The notes: generated from the letters alone by a model not told the origin. A stretch of 64,000 nucleotides of DNA from Lewinellaceae bacterium (GCA_020636255.1 JACJYE010000012.1:1-64000); one strand, 5' to 3'. Numbered from the stretch's first letter, positions 25,952 to 35,399 are shown. Program-made: numbers and translations.

Positions 25952-27322
25952 TTACCGCTTCTCCGGCAGTATCCATTCGGAGCGCCGGAAAAATCGCCAC
26001 TTTTCCTGTGCCAGGTCTATCGTAGGGTCGATGAGCGGGCTGTACTTCCGAAAGTTGAGCTGCACCTGAATATCGGCGTATACTGCCACATGCCTGCCTT
26101 GCTCCCGGTATTTGTCGCGAAGGAAATGGGCGAACTGCAGGATCATATCGGGGTGGGTATAGAGTTTGTGTTCCTGCTTACGGCTGAGCCATAGGCCAGG
26201 GTTGGCCGTTTCCCGCTGCCCGCTGTCCAGGTCAAGCACCGTAAAATGGCCATAGCCATGCTTCGAACGAAGCATCATCCGCCAGGCATAGCGGTGGCCC
26301 TCCTCCGTCCAGGCCACATCGCCGGGAAAGAAATGGTGCCGCCAGGGTACCGCAAAATGGAACAGTATAAAAACGGCGATGCCTGCCGTAATAACCGGGC
26401 GCCAGCGCAGATGCTCCTGCCATAATGGCTCTTTCTCCTCTGCCGTTCCTATACGGCGCAGCCACCACTCCTGTAGCCTGGCGACAAGCCTCACCCGGGC
26501 GACGAGCCAGCCAACTGCCTGCCGGGGAAAAGAAGGGGGAAAGAACAGGGCGGTCAGTGCCAGGGACAGATAGGGAAAAATGCCGATGCTGAAAACCAGC
26601 AGGTTCATCAGGTGGAAGAATATCACAGCGGCAAAAGCCCAGGGGCGGGTGCGCCGGAAAAGCAAAAAGCCCACGACGCTGAGGTCGAGCAGAAGCCCGC
26701 CATAGGCCATAAACCAGGCCATCCAGCCTTGCTCCAGCAAAGGGCCGAGCAGAGGAATGTTCCCTTTTGCATCCAGCCACTGCGCCAGCGGTACGGCATG
26801 CAACCAGTCCGCATTGAGCTTGGCAATGCCCCCGAAGACGTATACTACGCCCATGAGGAACCGCAACAGGAAAAGCGGCCAGAAAGGAATGGCCGGCCTG
26901 TACAGGACAGGTTTTCTCAGCACATCAGCGGAAAAGGCCCGGTTGGCCGGCAGTAGAGGCATCAGGGCGCTGATCCAGCAGAACAGGTAGCCGTGGTTGA
27001 GGTAGAACGCCTTTTCGAGCAGGAAGATATACGTAAACCCCAGCGCAAACAGGCTGGCGCTGATGCGATACCACTTGCCCACGGCCACCAGAATGGCCAG
27101 GGCACAGATGAACAGAAAGAGGATCGACATCCAGGGATCGGGCAGCGGCCGCACCCATTCGAAACCGTAGTAGCGAAACTGGAACCCCGCCGGGGTATAG
27201 GCGTCCTTCATCAGGTGGTAATACACCCAGGTGTTGAGCACATCGGTAAACCCCAATAACCCGAAGGCGATGCGGAAAAAGACGAGGGATGCAATATCGA
27301 CGGGCTGGAACAGGCGGTTCAT
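25952..27322 (-). CDS. HTTM-domain membrane protein, vitamin K-dependent gamma-carboxylase-like
   Basis: 456 residues with about seven or eight membrane helices in the first 300 and a soluble C-terminal part. It resembles bacterial gamma-glutamyl carboxylase homologues (HTTM domain): VDIASLVFFRIAFGLLGF at the start, then FLLEKAFYLNHGYLFCWISALM and GVVYVFGGIAKLNADWL. Bacterial members are common in marine Bacteroidota, but their substrates are unknown; horizontal origin from eukaryotes or the reverse has been discussed for the family. Its ATG overlaps the stop of the upstream methyltransferase by 4 bp, implying translational coupling with a gene of unrelated function. Confidence 0.85.
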   Translation of the reverse strand: MNRLFQPVDIASLVFFRIAFGLLGFTDVLNTWVYYHLMKDAYTPAGFQFRYYGFEWVRPLPDPWMSILFLFICALAILVAVGKWYRISASLFALGFTYIFLLEKAFYLNHGYLFCWISALMPLLPANRAFSADVLRKPVLYRPAIPFWPLFLLRFLMGVVYVFGGIAKLNADWLHAVPLAQWLDAKGNIPLLGPLLEQGWMAWFMAYGGLLLDLSVVGFLLFRRTRPWAFAAVIFFHLMNLLVFSIGIFPYLSLALTALFFPPSFPRQAVGWLVARVRLVARLQEWWLRRIGTAEEKEPLWQEHLRWRPVITAGIAVFILFHFAVPWRHHFFPGDVAWTEEGHRYAWRMMLRSKHGYGHFTVLDLDSGQRETANPGLWLSRKQEHKLYTHPDMILQFAHFLRDKYREQGRHVAVYADIQVQLNFRKYSPLIDPTIDLAQEKWRFFRRSEWILPEKR

Positions 27323-28341
27323 GTGGCCGTTCGGGAAGGTGCAGGCCTGCCCAACTCCTCCATGTCTTTTTTTATCTGTTGGGCCACAACCTGTGCCAGG
27401 CGTACCGGCACAGCATTGCCAATCATCTTGTAGCCAGCCGCCAGGTTTTTATAGTGAAAAATAAAATCGTCGGGAAAAGTCTGGATGCGAGCACACTCGC
27501 GCACGCTCAACCTCCGGTAGAGGTGTTCCTTGCCGGGCTCAAAACACTTCTGGTCCTTGTCTACCGTTTTCATCTGCGGCGCCTGAGGGTGTAAGGGCGC
27601 ATGCCGGCCGCCGGCCTGTATCGTATAGGATACCCGGTCCCAGTCTCTGACGCGGTTTCGCGACATGTATAAACTCGAAAAACCGCCGACGAAGTATTCG
27701 TGGTTGGGAAACCGGCACGCTTTGCCATTGGTGTAGTTCCCTTCCCGCGCCGGAATCGCATTGTCTTCCAGGTCGCCTATTGCAGAACGCAACGTCAGTT
27801 TTATTTTCACCGGTGGCGGAAAAGCAAAGGTGCGGCCCAGGTCGCGCCGGTATCCGACAAAGAATACCCGCTTTCGGTCCTGCGGAACGAGATAATCCGA
27901 AGCGTTGAGCAGTTTGAACGACAACTCATACCCCGCCCCTGCTTCCCGGAAAAGGCCTTTGATGCTTTCCAGTGCCTTCCGGTTTCGGGGCAACAACATG
28001 CCGGCCACGTTCTCCGCCAGAAAAAACTTGGGCTGCTTGGCCTCTAGGATGCGGATAAAATCGTAGAACAACTGCCCTCGTTTGTCATCTATGCCCCGCA
28101 GTGCCCCGGCTGCGCTCCAGCTCTGACAGGGTGGCCCTCCGATCATGCCGTCACAATCGGGAATTTCGGAAGGGTCGATGTCCGTGATGCTGCGTTTGTC
28201 GAGCCGGGTATCGGGATGGTTCTTTTCATAGGTTTCCCATACGTCACGGTCATACTCATTGGCCCAGCTCACGTGAAAACCAGCCCGGATAAACCCCAGG
28301 TCCAGCCCTCCGGCTCCAGCGAAAAAGGAGACTACCTCCAT
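27319..28341 (-). CDS. Orphan C5-cytosine DNA methyltransferase, HaeIII-like
   Basis: 340 residues. Motif I FFAGAGGLDLGF (~6-17), catalytic motif IV GGPPCQSWSAAG (C72), ENV in LAENVAGM (E110), QDRKRVFF (motif VIII) and GNAVPV near the end (motif X). The target-recognition region (PNHEYFVGGFSS, then MSRNRVRDW and IQAGGR) closely follows what I remember of M.HaeIII, which methylates GGCC, so GGCC is the predicted site. No endonuclease gene is adjacent, so it appears to be an orphan used for protection or gene regulation. It is translationally coupled to the downstream HTTM gene. Confidence 0.88.
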   Translation of the reverse strand: MEVVSFFAGAGGLDLGFIRAGFHVSWANEYDRDVWETYEKNHPDTRLDKRSITDIDPSEIPDCDGMIGGPPCQSWSAAGALRGIDDKRGQLFYDFIRILEAKQPKFFLAENVAGMLLPRNRKALESIKGLFREAGAGYELSFKLLNASDYLVPQDRKRVFFVGYRRDLGRTFAFPPPVKIKLTLRSAIGDLEDNAIPAREGNYTNGKACRFPNHEYFVGGFSSLYMSRNRVRDWDRVSYTIQAGGRHAPLHPQAPQMKTVDKDQKCFEPGKEHLYRRLSVRECARIQTFPDDFIFHYKNLAAGYKMIGNAVPVRLAQVVAQQIKKDMEELGRPAPSRTAT

Positions 28342-28473
28342 AAAGCCAAATAATTACGCGGTTCTCAAAAAGCAGTTGATACCATCAGGCCAAACCGGCC
28401 ATTCCAGGCAATTTGCACAAAATCTATGGAAAAGGCCAGCCTGAGCACAACAAAGATAAAAAATCCCGAACTA

Positions 28474-29037
28474 TCAACCTTCCGTATTCTCCTGCTCCCC
28501 TCCTCTCAACAACAATTCCGGGTTGGCCAGGAACCATTGCTCGCGGTCGCGCGTATACCCGAATGTGGCGTGGGGCAGCAGGCGGTTGAGCAAGTGCGAC
28601 ACCAGCCGGGCATCTTTTTCCGGCAGGCTAACCGTCACCTCGTCGCCGTCGATCAGCTTGAGGTATAAGGTGCAACTGCTGCCTACCCTGAGGCCAAAAG
28701 GCAGGCGCTGGGTAACTACGCTATAAGCCCATACCACCTGCCCGGGATGATAACGCAGCAAGCGCATCAGGCGCGAATCGTCTACCCTGCGAAACTCAAA
28801 AAACCGCCGGGTAAGCCGAATGCCCGACACGGCACATGCCAGGCCCAGAACGGTGAGGAAGATGCTGGACTGAAAAAAGGCCAGGCAGAGGGTTAGGCCT
28901 GCCCCCCACAACGCTGCCGAACAGAACAACTTGAGGCGTAGCTCCCGCCGGATAGCCCGGCGCAACCGAAGCATTGCAGGGTGGATGAATAACTTCTCGG
29001 AAGACAAGGGGAATTTTATAGTTTTTAATAAAAACAA
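28474..29037 (-). CDS. Small membrane protein of unknown function
   Basis: 187 residues; a start at ATG 28974 (166 residues) is also possible and would place the charged RLRRAIRRELRLK segment at the N-terminus. Two adjacent hydrophobic helices (~38-75) are followed by a soluble beta-rich domain (YLKLIDGDEVTVSLPEK) that resembles small PH-like or membrane-associated domains. No function recognised. Divergent from parE, with the shared upstream region at 29038-29209. Confidence 0.6.
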   Translation of the reverse strand: MFLLKTIKFPLSSEKLFIHPAMLRLRRAIRRELRLKLFCSAALWGAGLTLCLAFFQSSIFLTVLGLACAVSGIRLTRRFFEFRRVDDSRLMRLLRYHPGQVVWAYSVVTQRLPFGLRVGSSCTLYLKLIDGDEVTVSLPEKDARLVSHLLNRLLPHATFGYTRDREQWFLANPELLLRGGEQENTEG

Positions 29038-29041
29038 TTTG

Positions 29042-29072
29042 TTGTTTCAATAATCAAAAAGAGTTATTTTTG
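29042..29072 (+). promoter_or_regulatory. Candidate Bacteroidota promoter for parE
   Basis: A -7 element TATTTTTG (29065-29072) fits TAnnTTTG exactly and has a TTG at 29042-29044, 20 bp upstream. The leader to the parE ATG at 29210 would be about 130 nt. Confidence 0.5.
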
Positions 29073-29091
29073 TGTCGCTTGGTAAAAGGCC

Positions 29092-29109
29092 GGCCTCTAA
29101 ACAAGCTCT
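29092..29109. repeat. Copy of a dispersed 18-bp repeat
   Basis: On the minus strand it reads AGAGCTTGTTTAGAGGCC. The sequence recurs with one change at 47096-47113, and related arms form the hairpin at 50935-50989. Non-coding. Confidence 0.6.
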
Positions 29110-29209
29110 AAAACAAAACTTACGGCAAATTGCAGGTTTTTTCGAAAATTTATTGTTCTTGTAAAGCTACCAATAAAAGATAACCAACAACCGCTAACCG
29201 CACAGGCCC

Positions 29210-31129
29210 ATGTCAAATATTAGTTATACCGAAGACAACATACGCTCCCTCGATTGGAAGGAACACATCCGCATTCGGCCCGGCATGTATATCGGCAAGC
29301 TGGGCGATGGCTCTGCCGCCGATGACGGTATCTATATCCTGCTCAAAGAAGTGATCGACAACTCTATCGACGAATTTGTCATGGGGTATGGCAAAAACAT
29401 CGACATTCAGGTAGACGAAGGCTCCGTCAGCGTGCGCGACTATGGGCGCGGCATCCCGCTGGGCAAGGTCATCGACTGCGTGTCGAAGATCAATACCGGG
29501 GGCAAATACGATTCCAAGGCCTTCAAAAAATCGGTGGGCCTCAACGGGGTGGGAACCAAGGCGGTCAACGCCCTGTCCGAATATTTTCGGGTGGAAGCCG
29601 TGCGGGAAGGCAAGTCCAAAGTCGCTGAATTCGAACAGGGCAACCTGGTCAAAGACCACAAGGTGCAAAAATCCTCGGAGCCCGACGGCACCCTGATCAT
29701 CTTCAGGCCGGACAAAGACATCTTCAAGAAGTATCGCTTCCGCCCGGAATACATGGAAAGCCAGCTGTGGAACTACGCCTACCTTAACGCCGGCCTGAAG
29801 CTGAACTTCAACGGAAAGACCCTGGTGTCGAAGAACGGCCTGCTCGACCTGCTGGAGCGCAAGACCAGTAAGGAGCAGCTCCGCTATCCTATCATCCACA
29901 TGGCCGGTGAAGACCTCGAGATCGCCCTGTCCCACGGCAACCACTACGGCGAGCAGTACCACTCCTTCGTCAACGGCCAGAATACGACGCAGGGGGGCAC
30001 CCACCTCAGCGCCCTGAAGGAAGCCGTCGTAAAGACCATACAGGAGCACTTCAACAAGAGCTACGACCGCCGCGACATCCTGGGTTCCATCATCGTCGCG
30101 GTCAGCATCCGCGTGGAAGAACCCGTCTTCGAATCCCAGACCAAAACGAAGCTGGGCTCAACAGATATGGGGCCGGAAGGGCCGACTATCCGCACTTTCG
30201 TGGTCAATTTCGTGAAAGAAAAACTGGACAACTACTTGCACAAGAACCCGGAAGCTGCCAAAGCACTGGAAAAACGCATACGGCAGTCGGAACGCGAACG
30301 CAAGGAGATCGCCGGTATCCAGAAGCTGGCCAACCAGCGGGCAAAAAAGGCAAACGTCCATAACAAAAAGCTGCGCGACTGCCGCATCCATTTCAGCGAC
30401 AACGCCCGTAAGGTCGAAGAAGAACTTCGCAAGGCCACGACCATCTTCATCACCGAAGGCGATTCTGCCAGCGGCTCCATTACAAAGGCCCGCGATGTGC
30501 AGACGCAGGCCGTCTTCAGCCTTCGCGGCAAGCCGCTCAACTGCTACGGCCTGACCAAAAAAGTGGTCTATGAAAACGAAGAGTTCAACCTGCTCCAGCA
30601 CGCCCTCAACATCGAGGATGGGCTGGATGAACTGCGCTACAACCGCGTCGTCGTCGCTACCGATGCCGACGTCGACGGCATGCACATCCGGTTGCTGCTG
30701 CTGACTTTCTTCCTGCAGTTCTTTCCCGACCTGGTACGCAACGGCCACCTCTTCATCCTGGAAACGCCGCTGTTCCGTGTACGCGACAAACAACAGACTT
30801 TTTACTGCTACAGCGAGGCAGAGAAGCAGGCGGCCGTTGAGAAGCTGCGCGGCAAACCGGAGATCACCCGTTTTAAGGGCCTGGGCGAGATATCTCCTGA
30901 AGAGTTCGGCGACTTCATAAGCGATAATATCCGCCTGGAGCCGGTCATCCTCAATGAAGAAACCGACCTGGACAACGTCCTGTCTTATTATATGGGTAAA
31001 AACACACCGGCCCGGCAGGAATTCATCATCGACAACCTGAAAGTAGAAAAAGATGATGCAGGCAAAGGGCCGGAACAGAGCCTGGAAGGCACAGAAGCCG
31101 AAGCCAGTACCGAATTGGCGGAAGCCTGA
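29210..31129 (+). CDS. parE: DNA topoisomerase IV subunit B
   Basis: 639 residues. GHKL ATPase domain: KEHIRIRPGMYIGKLG (~17-32), EVIDNSIDE (ATP-binding Glu and Asn, ~46-54), RDYGRGIPLG and VGLNGVGTKAVNAL. The TOPRIM domain has ITEGDSASGS (~417-426) and DADVDGMHIR (~485-494). The Bacteroidota ParE form is recognised by NIRSLDWKEHIR near the start and by lack of the GyrB C-terminal insertion. The acidic C-terminal tail is low-complexity. It would decatenate chromosomes together with ParC; parC is not next door, lon is. Confidence 0.92.
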   Translation: MSNISYTEDNIRSLDWKEHIRIRPGMYIGKLGDGSAADDGIYILLKEVIDNSIDEFVMGYGKNIDIQVDEGSVSVRDYGRGIPLGKVIDCVSKINTGGKYDSKAFKKSVGLNGVGTKAVNALSEYFRVEAVREGKSKVAEFEQGNLVKDHKVQKSSEPDGTLIIFRPDKDIFKKYRFRPEYMESQLWNYAYLNAGLKLNFNGKTLVSKNGLLDLLERKTSKEQLRYPIIHMAGEDLEIALSHGNHYGEQYHSFVNGQNTTQGGTHLSALKEAVVKTIQEHFNKSYDRRDILGSIIVAVSIRVEEPVFESQTKTKLGSTDMGPEGPTIRTFVVNFVKEKLDNYLHKNPEAAKALEKRIRQSERERKEIAGIQKLANQRAKKANVHNKKLRDCRIHFSDNARKVEEELRKATTIFITEGDSASGSITKARDVQTQAVFSLRGKPLNCYGLTKKVVYENEEFNLLQHALNIEDGLDELRYNRVVVATDADVDGMHIRLLLLTFFLQFFPDLVRNGHLFILETPLFRVRDKQQTFYCYSEAEKQAAVEKLRGKPEITRFKGLGEISPEEFGDFISDNIRLEPVILNEETDLDNVLSYYMGKNTPARQEFIIDNLKVEKDDAGKGPEQSLEGTEAEASTELAEA

Positions 31130-31133
31130 ACAG

Positions 31134-31166
31134 AAAAGGTAGTAGCTCCCGGGCCGACTGCCTTTT
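31134..31166 (+). terminator. Rho-independent terminator of parE
   Basis: A 10-bp stem AAAAGGTAGT (31134-31143) pairs with ACTGCCTTTT (31157-31166, one G-T pair) over a GC-rich loop and runs into T-rich sequence, four bases after the stop. Confidence 0.7.
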
Positions 31167-31343
31167 TGTCTACTTTTCAACCCCGCAGAGATGGGAAGGG
31201 CTAGCTTACGCACTGTGGCATGGTAGTTGCCCGGATGTATTTTACGCCTTTTAAAAAACAATCACTGTCATCTTGACATTAAAGGCACATATAGGTAATT
31301 TTCGGAACCCAGCGTAAGCAAGCTGTAAACCATAAAAGTACGT

Positions 31344-33755
31344 ATGTTCGAAGAAGTGTTCTCACACCCGAGGTTTGATGATGACGGAGATTTCCTGCCG
31401 CTGCTATCCGTAGATGAGGAAGACGAAGAGAGTGTGGATGAAGTTTTGCCAGATAACCTGCCTGTTCTTGCACTAAAAAATACCGTCCTTTTCCCGGGTA
31501 TTGTCATCCCTATAACTGTTGGCCGCGACAAATCGATACGGGCCATCAATAAGGCCTATAATGACGGCCGCCTGGTTGCCGTACTGTCCCAGCGCGATAG
31601 CAGCGTCGAAGAACCCGATGCCGGCGACCTCTACGATATCGGCACTGTGGCCCGCATCCTGAAGCTGCTGCGCATGCCCGACGGCACCACGACCGCCATC
31701 CTCCAGGGCCGCAAACGCATCACCCTGGAAGCCATGCTACGCGACGACCCCTACATGGAAGGGCGCGTCCGCCCGATGGAATACGTGCAACCCGATAATA
31801 CCCTGGAGTTCGAGGCGCTTATCGCATCCATCCTCGACCGGGCCAAACAGATCATTGAGCTGTCGCCCAATATCCCCTCAGAGGCGTCCGTGATGCTCAA
31901 AAACATCAACAACCAGTCGTTCCTGCTCAATTTCATCGCTTCCAACCTGGGCTCCAAAATACAGGTCAAACAAAAGATCCTGGAGATCAACGACCTTTCT
32001 ATTAAAGGCCATGCGATCCTGAAGCAGATGAACAGTGAGCTCCAGCTGCTGGAGCTTAAAGACCAGATCGAGAACAAGGTCCGGATCGACATCGAAAAGC
32101 AGCAACGCGATTACTTCCTCAACCAGCAGCTCAAGACCATCCAGGAGGAGCTCGGGCAGAACCCCCAGGAAGAGGAGATAAAGAACCTGCAGCTGCGGGC
32201 GCTTAAAAAGAAATGGCCGGATTCCGTGAGCGATGCTTTCGACAAGGAGATCCACCGCCTGCGCCGGATGAACCCTCAGGTAGCAGAGTACTCCATCCAG
32301 CTCAACTACCTGGAGCTGCTGCTCGACCTGCCGTGGAATAAATTCACCAAGGACAATTTCAACCTCCAGAAGGTCAAAACCGTATTGGACAAGGATCATT
32401 TCGGGTTGGAAAAGGTAAAGGAACGCATTCTCGAACACCTGGCCGTGCTGAAACTGAAAGGTGATATGAAGGCGCCTATCCTTTGCCTGGTGGGCCCTCC
32501 GGGGGTAGGCAAAACCTCATTGGGGCGATCTATTGCCCGGGCTATCAACCGGCAGTTCATCCGCATGTCATTGGGCGGCCTGCACGATGAATCGGAGATA
32601 CGTGGGCACCGCAAGACCTATATCGGCGCCATGCCCGGCCGCATCATCCAGTCCATCAAACGATCCGGCTCTTCCAACCCCGTATTCATCCTGGATGAGA
32701 TCGACAAGGTCGGCAAAGACTTCCGGGGCGACCCCTCGTCGGCCCTGCTGGAAGTGCTGGACCCCGAGCAGAATTCCACCTTTTACGACAACTACCTCGA
32801 GATGGAGTACGACCTGTCGAAGGTGCTGTTCGTAGCCACCGCCAATTCACTCAGCACCATACAGCCGGCGCTGCTCGACCGCATGGAGATCATAGAGATC
32901 AACGGCTATTCCACCGAGGAGAAGATAGAGATCGCCAGAAGGCACCTCATCCCGCAGCAGCGTAAGGAACACGGGCTGGAAGCTAAACATGCCAAGCTGA
33001 GCAAGAACATTATCCGCCACCTCATCGAGGAATACACCCGTGAATCGGGGGTGCGATCCCTCAACCGCCAGATCGCCGGGGCCATGCGGCATGTTGCCAA
33101 GAAGGTGGCCATGGAAGAAACCTACGATACCAACCTCAAGGTGGAGAGCCTGCCGGACATCCTCGGCCCCAGCCGTTTTAGTAAAGACCTGTACCAGGAG
33201 GTGCGCGTCCCGGGCGTCGCTGTAGGCCTGGCCTGGACCCAAACCGGGGGCGATATTCTCTTCGTGGAATGCCTCCTCAGCCGGGGCAAAGGGAAGCTTA
33301 CCCTGACCGGCAACCTGGGTGACGTAATGAAGGAATCCGCTTCCACGGCCCTGAGCTTTATCAAAGCCCACAGTGAATCATTGGGCATTCCGGCCTCCCA
33401 GTTCGAAGAAAAGGACATCCACCTGCACGTTCCGGAAGGTGCGATCCCCAAAGACGGCCCTTCAGCGGGTATCACCATGCTCACGGCCCTCACTTCAGCC
33501 CTTACGCAGCGCCCCGTCAAACCTTTTGTGGCCATGACGGGTGAGATCACGCTGCGCGGCAAGGTATTGCCGGTGGGTGGGATCAAGGAAAAGATACTGG
33601 CCGCCAAACGGGCCGGCATGAAAGAGATCATCCTGTGCGCGGAAAACAGCAAACACATCGATGAGATCAACCCTGATTATATCCAGGGGGTGAAATTTCA
33701 CTATGTCAAGCGTATGGAAGAAGTGCTCAGGCTGGCGCTGGGCGAAATTGCCTGA
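31344..33755 (+). CDS. lon: ATP-dependent protease Lon
   Basis: 803 residues, standard length. LON substrate-binding domain near ~42-240 (LPVLALKNTVLFPG), coiled-coil region, AAA+ domain with Walker A GPPGVGKT (384-391) and Walker B VFILDEIDK, and the S16 protease domain with Ser707 (KDGPSAG) and Lys748 (GGIKEK). An acidic N-terminal extension (DDDGDF, then DEEDEE) precedes the LON domain, as is common in Bacteroidota. Degrades misfolded and regulatory proteins in the cytoplasm. Single gene: the upstream gap of 214 bp has the parE terminator, and the downstream gap of 135 bp has no obvious hairpin. Confidence 0.96.
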   Translation: MFEEVFSHPRFDDDGDFLPLLSVDEEDEESVDEVLPDNLPVLALKNTVLFPGIVIPITVGRDKSIRAINKAYNDGRLVAVLSQRDSSVEEPDAGDLYDIGTVARILKLLRMPDGTTTAILQGRKRITLEAMLRDDPYMEGRVRPMEYVQPDNTLEFEALIASILDRAKQIIELSPNIPSEASVMLKNINNQSFLLNFIASNLGSKIQVKQKILEINDLSIKGHAILKQMNSELQLLELKDQIENKVRIDIEKQQRDYFLNQQLKTIQEELGQNPQEEEIKNLQLRALKKKWPDSVSDAFDKEIHRLRRMNPQVAEYSIQLNYLELLLDLPWNKFTKDNFNLQKVKTVLDKDHFGLEKVKERILEHLAVLKLKGDMKAPILCLVGPPGVGKTSLGRSIARAINRQFIRMSLGGLHDESEIRGHRKTYIGAMPGRIIQSIKRSGSSNPVFILDEIDKVGKDFRGDPSSALLEVLDPEQNSTFYDNYLEMEYDLSKVLFVATANSLSTIQPALLDRMEIIEINGYSTEEKIEIARRHLIPQQRKEHGLEAKHAKLSKNIIRHLIEEYTRESGVRSLNRQIAGAMRHVAKKVAMEETYDTNLKVESLPDILGPSRFSKDLYQEVRVPGVAVGLAWTQTGGDILFVECLLSRGKGKLTLTGNLGDVMKESASTALSFIKAHSESLGIPASQFEEKDIHLHVPEGAIPKDGPSAGITMLTALTSALTQRPVKPFVAMTGEITLRGKVLPVGGIKEKILAAKRAGMKEIILCAENSKHIDEINPDYIQGVKFHYVKRMEEVLRLALGEIA

Positions 33756-33890
33756 CCTGCCATTGTTCAAAAAATTCCTACTTTTACGGTTTGCCAACAA
33801 ACCTTTGGCCTGTGCCTTTGGTCTTAATAATAGGCAAGTGCGGCTCTGTTTACCAAAACAGTAGCGCCCTGCGCCTTTTTTCAAAAATAA

Positions 33891-34529
33891 ATGGCCATGA
33901 AAGCCCGTATAACCGTCCTTTTCATTTTTATTTTCGGAGCGCTTTGCGCATGGGGGCAGAACACCCAGCTCGTCCAGTTTTCCGGCATGGTGCTGGATGG
34001 ATCGGACGAACAGCTTTACCCTGTCCCGTATACCAACATCCTGGTCAAAGATAAAGGGCGGGGCACCTATTCCGACCTGAAAGGCTTCTTCTCCATCGTC
34101 GTAGAAAAAGGCGATGTGATCGTCTTTTCCGCTATCGGGTATAAAACCGTGGAATACAAGATCCCCACTGATTTGGAAGACGACCGTTACTCCATCGTCC
34201 AGCTGATGACCCAGGATGCCATCAACCTCCCCGAAACCGTAGTTTTCCCCTGGCCCAGCCGCGATCATTTCAAACTGGAATTCCTGGCCATGGACGTAAC
34301 GCCCGAACTCCAGGAGCGCGCAGCGAAAAACCTGGCCAACGAGGCCCTGCGCCGAATGCGCAACGATGTGTCTGTCGACGGCAACGAACACGCCGATTAC
34401 TACCTGCGCCAGCAGGCCCGCGAATATTACTATATCGGGCAGCAACCCCCCATGAACATCTTCAACCCTGTGGCCTGGAAAAAATTCTTCGACGCCTGGA
34501 AACAGGGCGATTTCAAAAAGAAGGATTAA
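33891..34529 (+). CDS. Exported protein with carboxypeptidase-regulatory-like domain
   Basis: 212 residues; start ATG 33891 or ATG 33897. The signal peptide ends in CAWGQ. Residues ~28-105 form a CarboxypepD_reg-like beta sandwich (FSGMVLDGSDEQLYPVPYTNI, then DLKGFFSIVVEKGDVIVFSAIGY), the N-terminal module of many Bacteroidota outer-membrane proteins, here without a TonB-dependent barrel. The C-terminal half is helical and Arg/Tyr-rich. Probably periplasmic or outer-membrane attached; specific function unknown. Its 3' end overlaps the convergent membrane-protein gene by 4 bp. Confidence 0.75.
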   Translation: MAMKARITVLFIFIFGALCAWGQNTQLVQFSGMVLDGSDEQLYPVPYTNILVKDKGRGTYSDLKGFFSIVVEKGDVIVFSAIGYKTVEYKIPTDLEDDRYSIVQLMTQDAINLPETVVFPWPSRDHFKLEFLAMDVTPELQERAAKNLANEALRRMRNDVSVDGNEHADYYLRQQAREYYYIGQQPPMNIFNPVAWKKFFDAWKQGDFKKKD

Positions 34530-35332
34530 GTTTTTTTGTCGGACGAAGAGCCGAACACCCGCCTCCCCCAAAAGAGTACCTGAAAGCCATAGGTCCCCAA
34601 CCAGGCCGCTAAGGCCGCAAAGGAGAGCATTCCCAATGCGACGTAGGACTTCACTGCCCTGAGGTTGATATTCAGGAACTCGTAACACACAAAATCAGTA
34701 ACCACAAAGACGGCGTGAATGATAAAAAGGAAGAACAGGACCCGGATGAGGGTTCTTTCATAGAGCACTTTTTTCAGCTCTGCCGGATGCCGGTATCGAC
34801 GGCCCAGCTCCAGTCGGCGCTGGCGCACGTAGCGGTGGGAAAAATAGAGATAGGCGAAAAAGGTAGTGAGGTACAACAGCTGTTCCAGGGCGCCGTAAAA
34901 CGGGTTGTAGAACTGCCGGTCCCAGGTGCTTTTCACCTCTACCGGAAGCAGGAATAACACGACAAAGAACAGGAACTGAAAGCCCGGCAACAGCAGGTGT
35001 TTGACATCCGTCCACCGCAATTTGTAGGAAGGGTACAGGTTGAGCTTCACGTGGTAGAACAGCAAGGGAGGGAATGCCAGTGTAAAATAGATGGGCAGGA
35101 ACTTGAGGCGTGGATACTGCTCATACACTTTCAGGAAATACAGGATATTGTGCAGCAGCGCCAGCCCGAAGGCAAGCAGCAACAGGCCAAACGCGGCATT
35201 GGCCCGGGCATCGCCCGAACGCTTGAGGAAAAAAAGGCACCCAATACTCAGGCACTGCACCACGATGATGGACAGCACGAAAATGAGCAGGAAAAAAAAT
35301 ATACTTCTCTCACCGAGCTCCAGAAAGTCCAT
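34526..35332 (-). CDS. Seven-helix membrane protein, sensor-domain-like without HTH
   Basis: 268 residues with about seven hydrophobic helices spaced across the whole chain, starting SIFFFLLIFVLSIIVVQCLSI and including FLPIYFTLAFPPLLFYHVKL. The pattern resembles the membrane-sensor half of Bacteroidota AraC-type regulators and histidine kinases (7TM-type), but the chain stops (SSSDKK) before any DNA-binding or kinase domain. I see no frameshifted HTH remnant downstream, because the next gene abuts on the opposite strand. Function unknown; a stand-alone receptor is a guess. Confidence 0.65.
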   Translation of the reverse strand: MDFLELGERSIFFFLLIFVLSIIVVQCLSIGCLFFLKRSGDARANAAFGLLLLAFGLALLHNILYFLKVYEQYPRLKFLPIYFTLAFPPLLFYHVKLNLYPSYKLRWTDVKHLLLPGFQFLFFVVLFLLPVEVKSTWDRQFYNPFYGALEQLLYLTTFFAYLYFSHRYVRQRRLELGRRYRHPAELKKVLYERTLIRVLFFLFIIHAVFVVTDFVCYEFLNINLRAVKSYVALGMLSFAALAAWLGTYGFQVLFWGRRVFGSSSDKKT

Positions 35333-35351
35333 CTTTGCCGCTTAGTAGTGT

Positions 35352-35383
35352 TCAAAAAATAAATCGTCGAACTTATTTTTTGA
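35352..35383. repeat. Short palindrome of the TCAAAAAATAA family
   Basis: The perfect arms TCAAAAAATAA (35352-35362) and TTATTTTTTGA (35373-35383) enclose a 10-nt loop. Placed after the stop of the 35400-35879 gene, it may act as its terminator. The same arms recur at 54625-54635 and 54723-54733. Confidence 0.65.
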
Positions 35384-35399
35384 TGTTTACCTGGTTGGT

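Noticed and set aside
30158..31261. Open frame of 367 codons antisense to parE
   Set aside because: Shadow; parE motifs are unambiguous.
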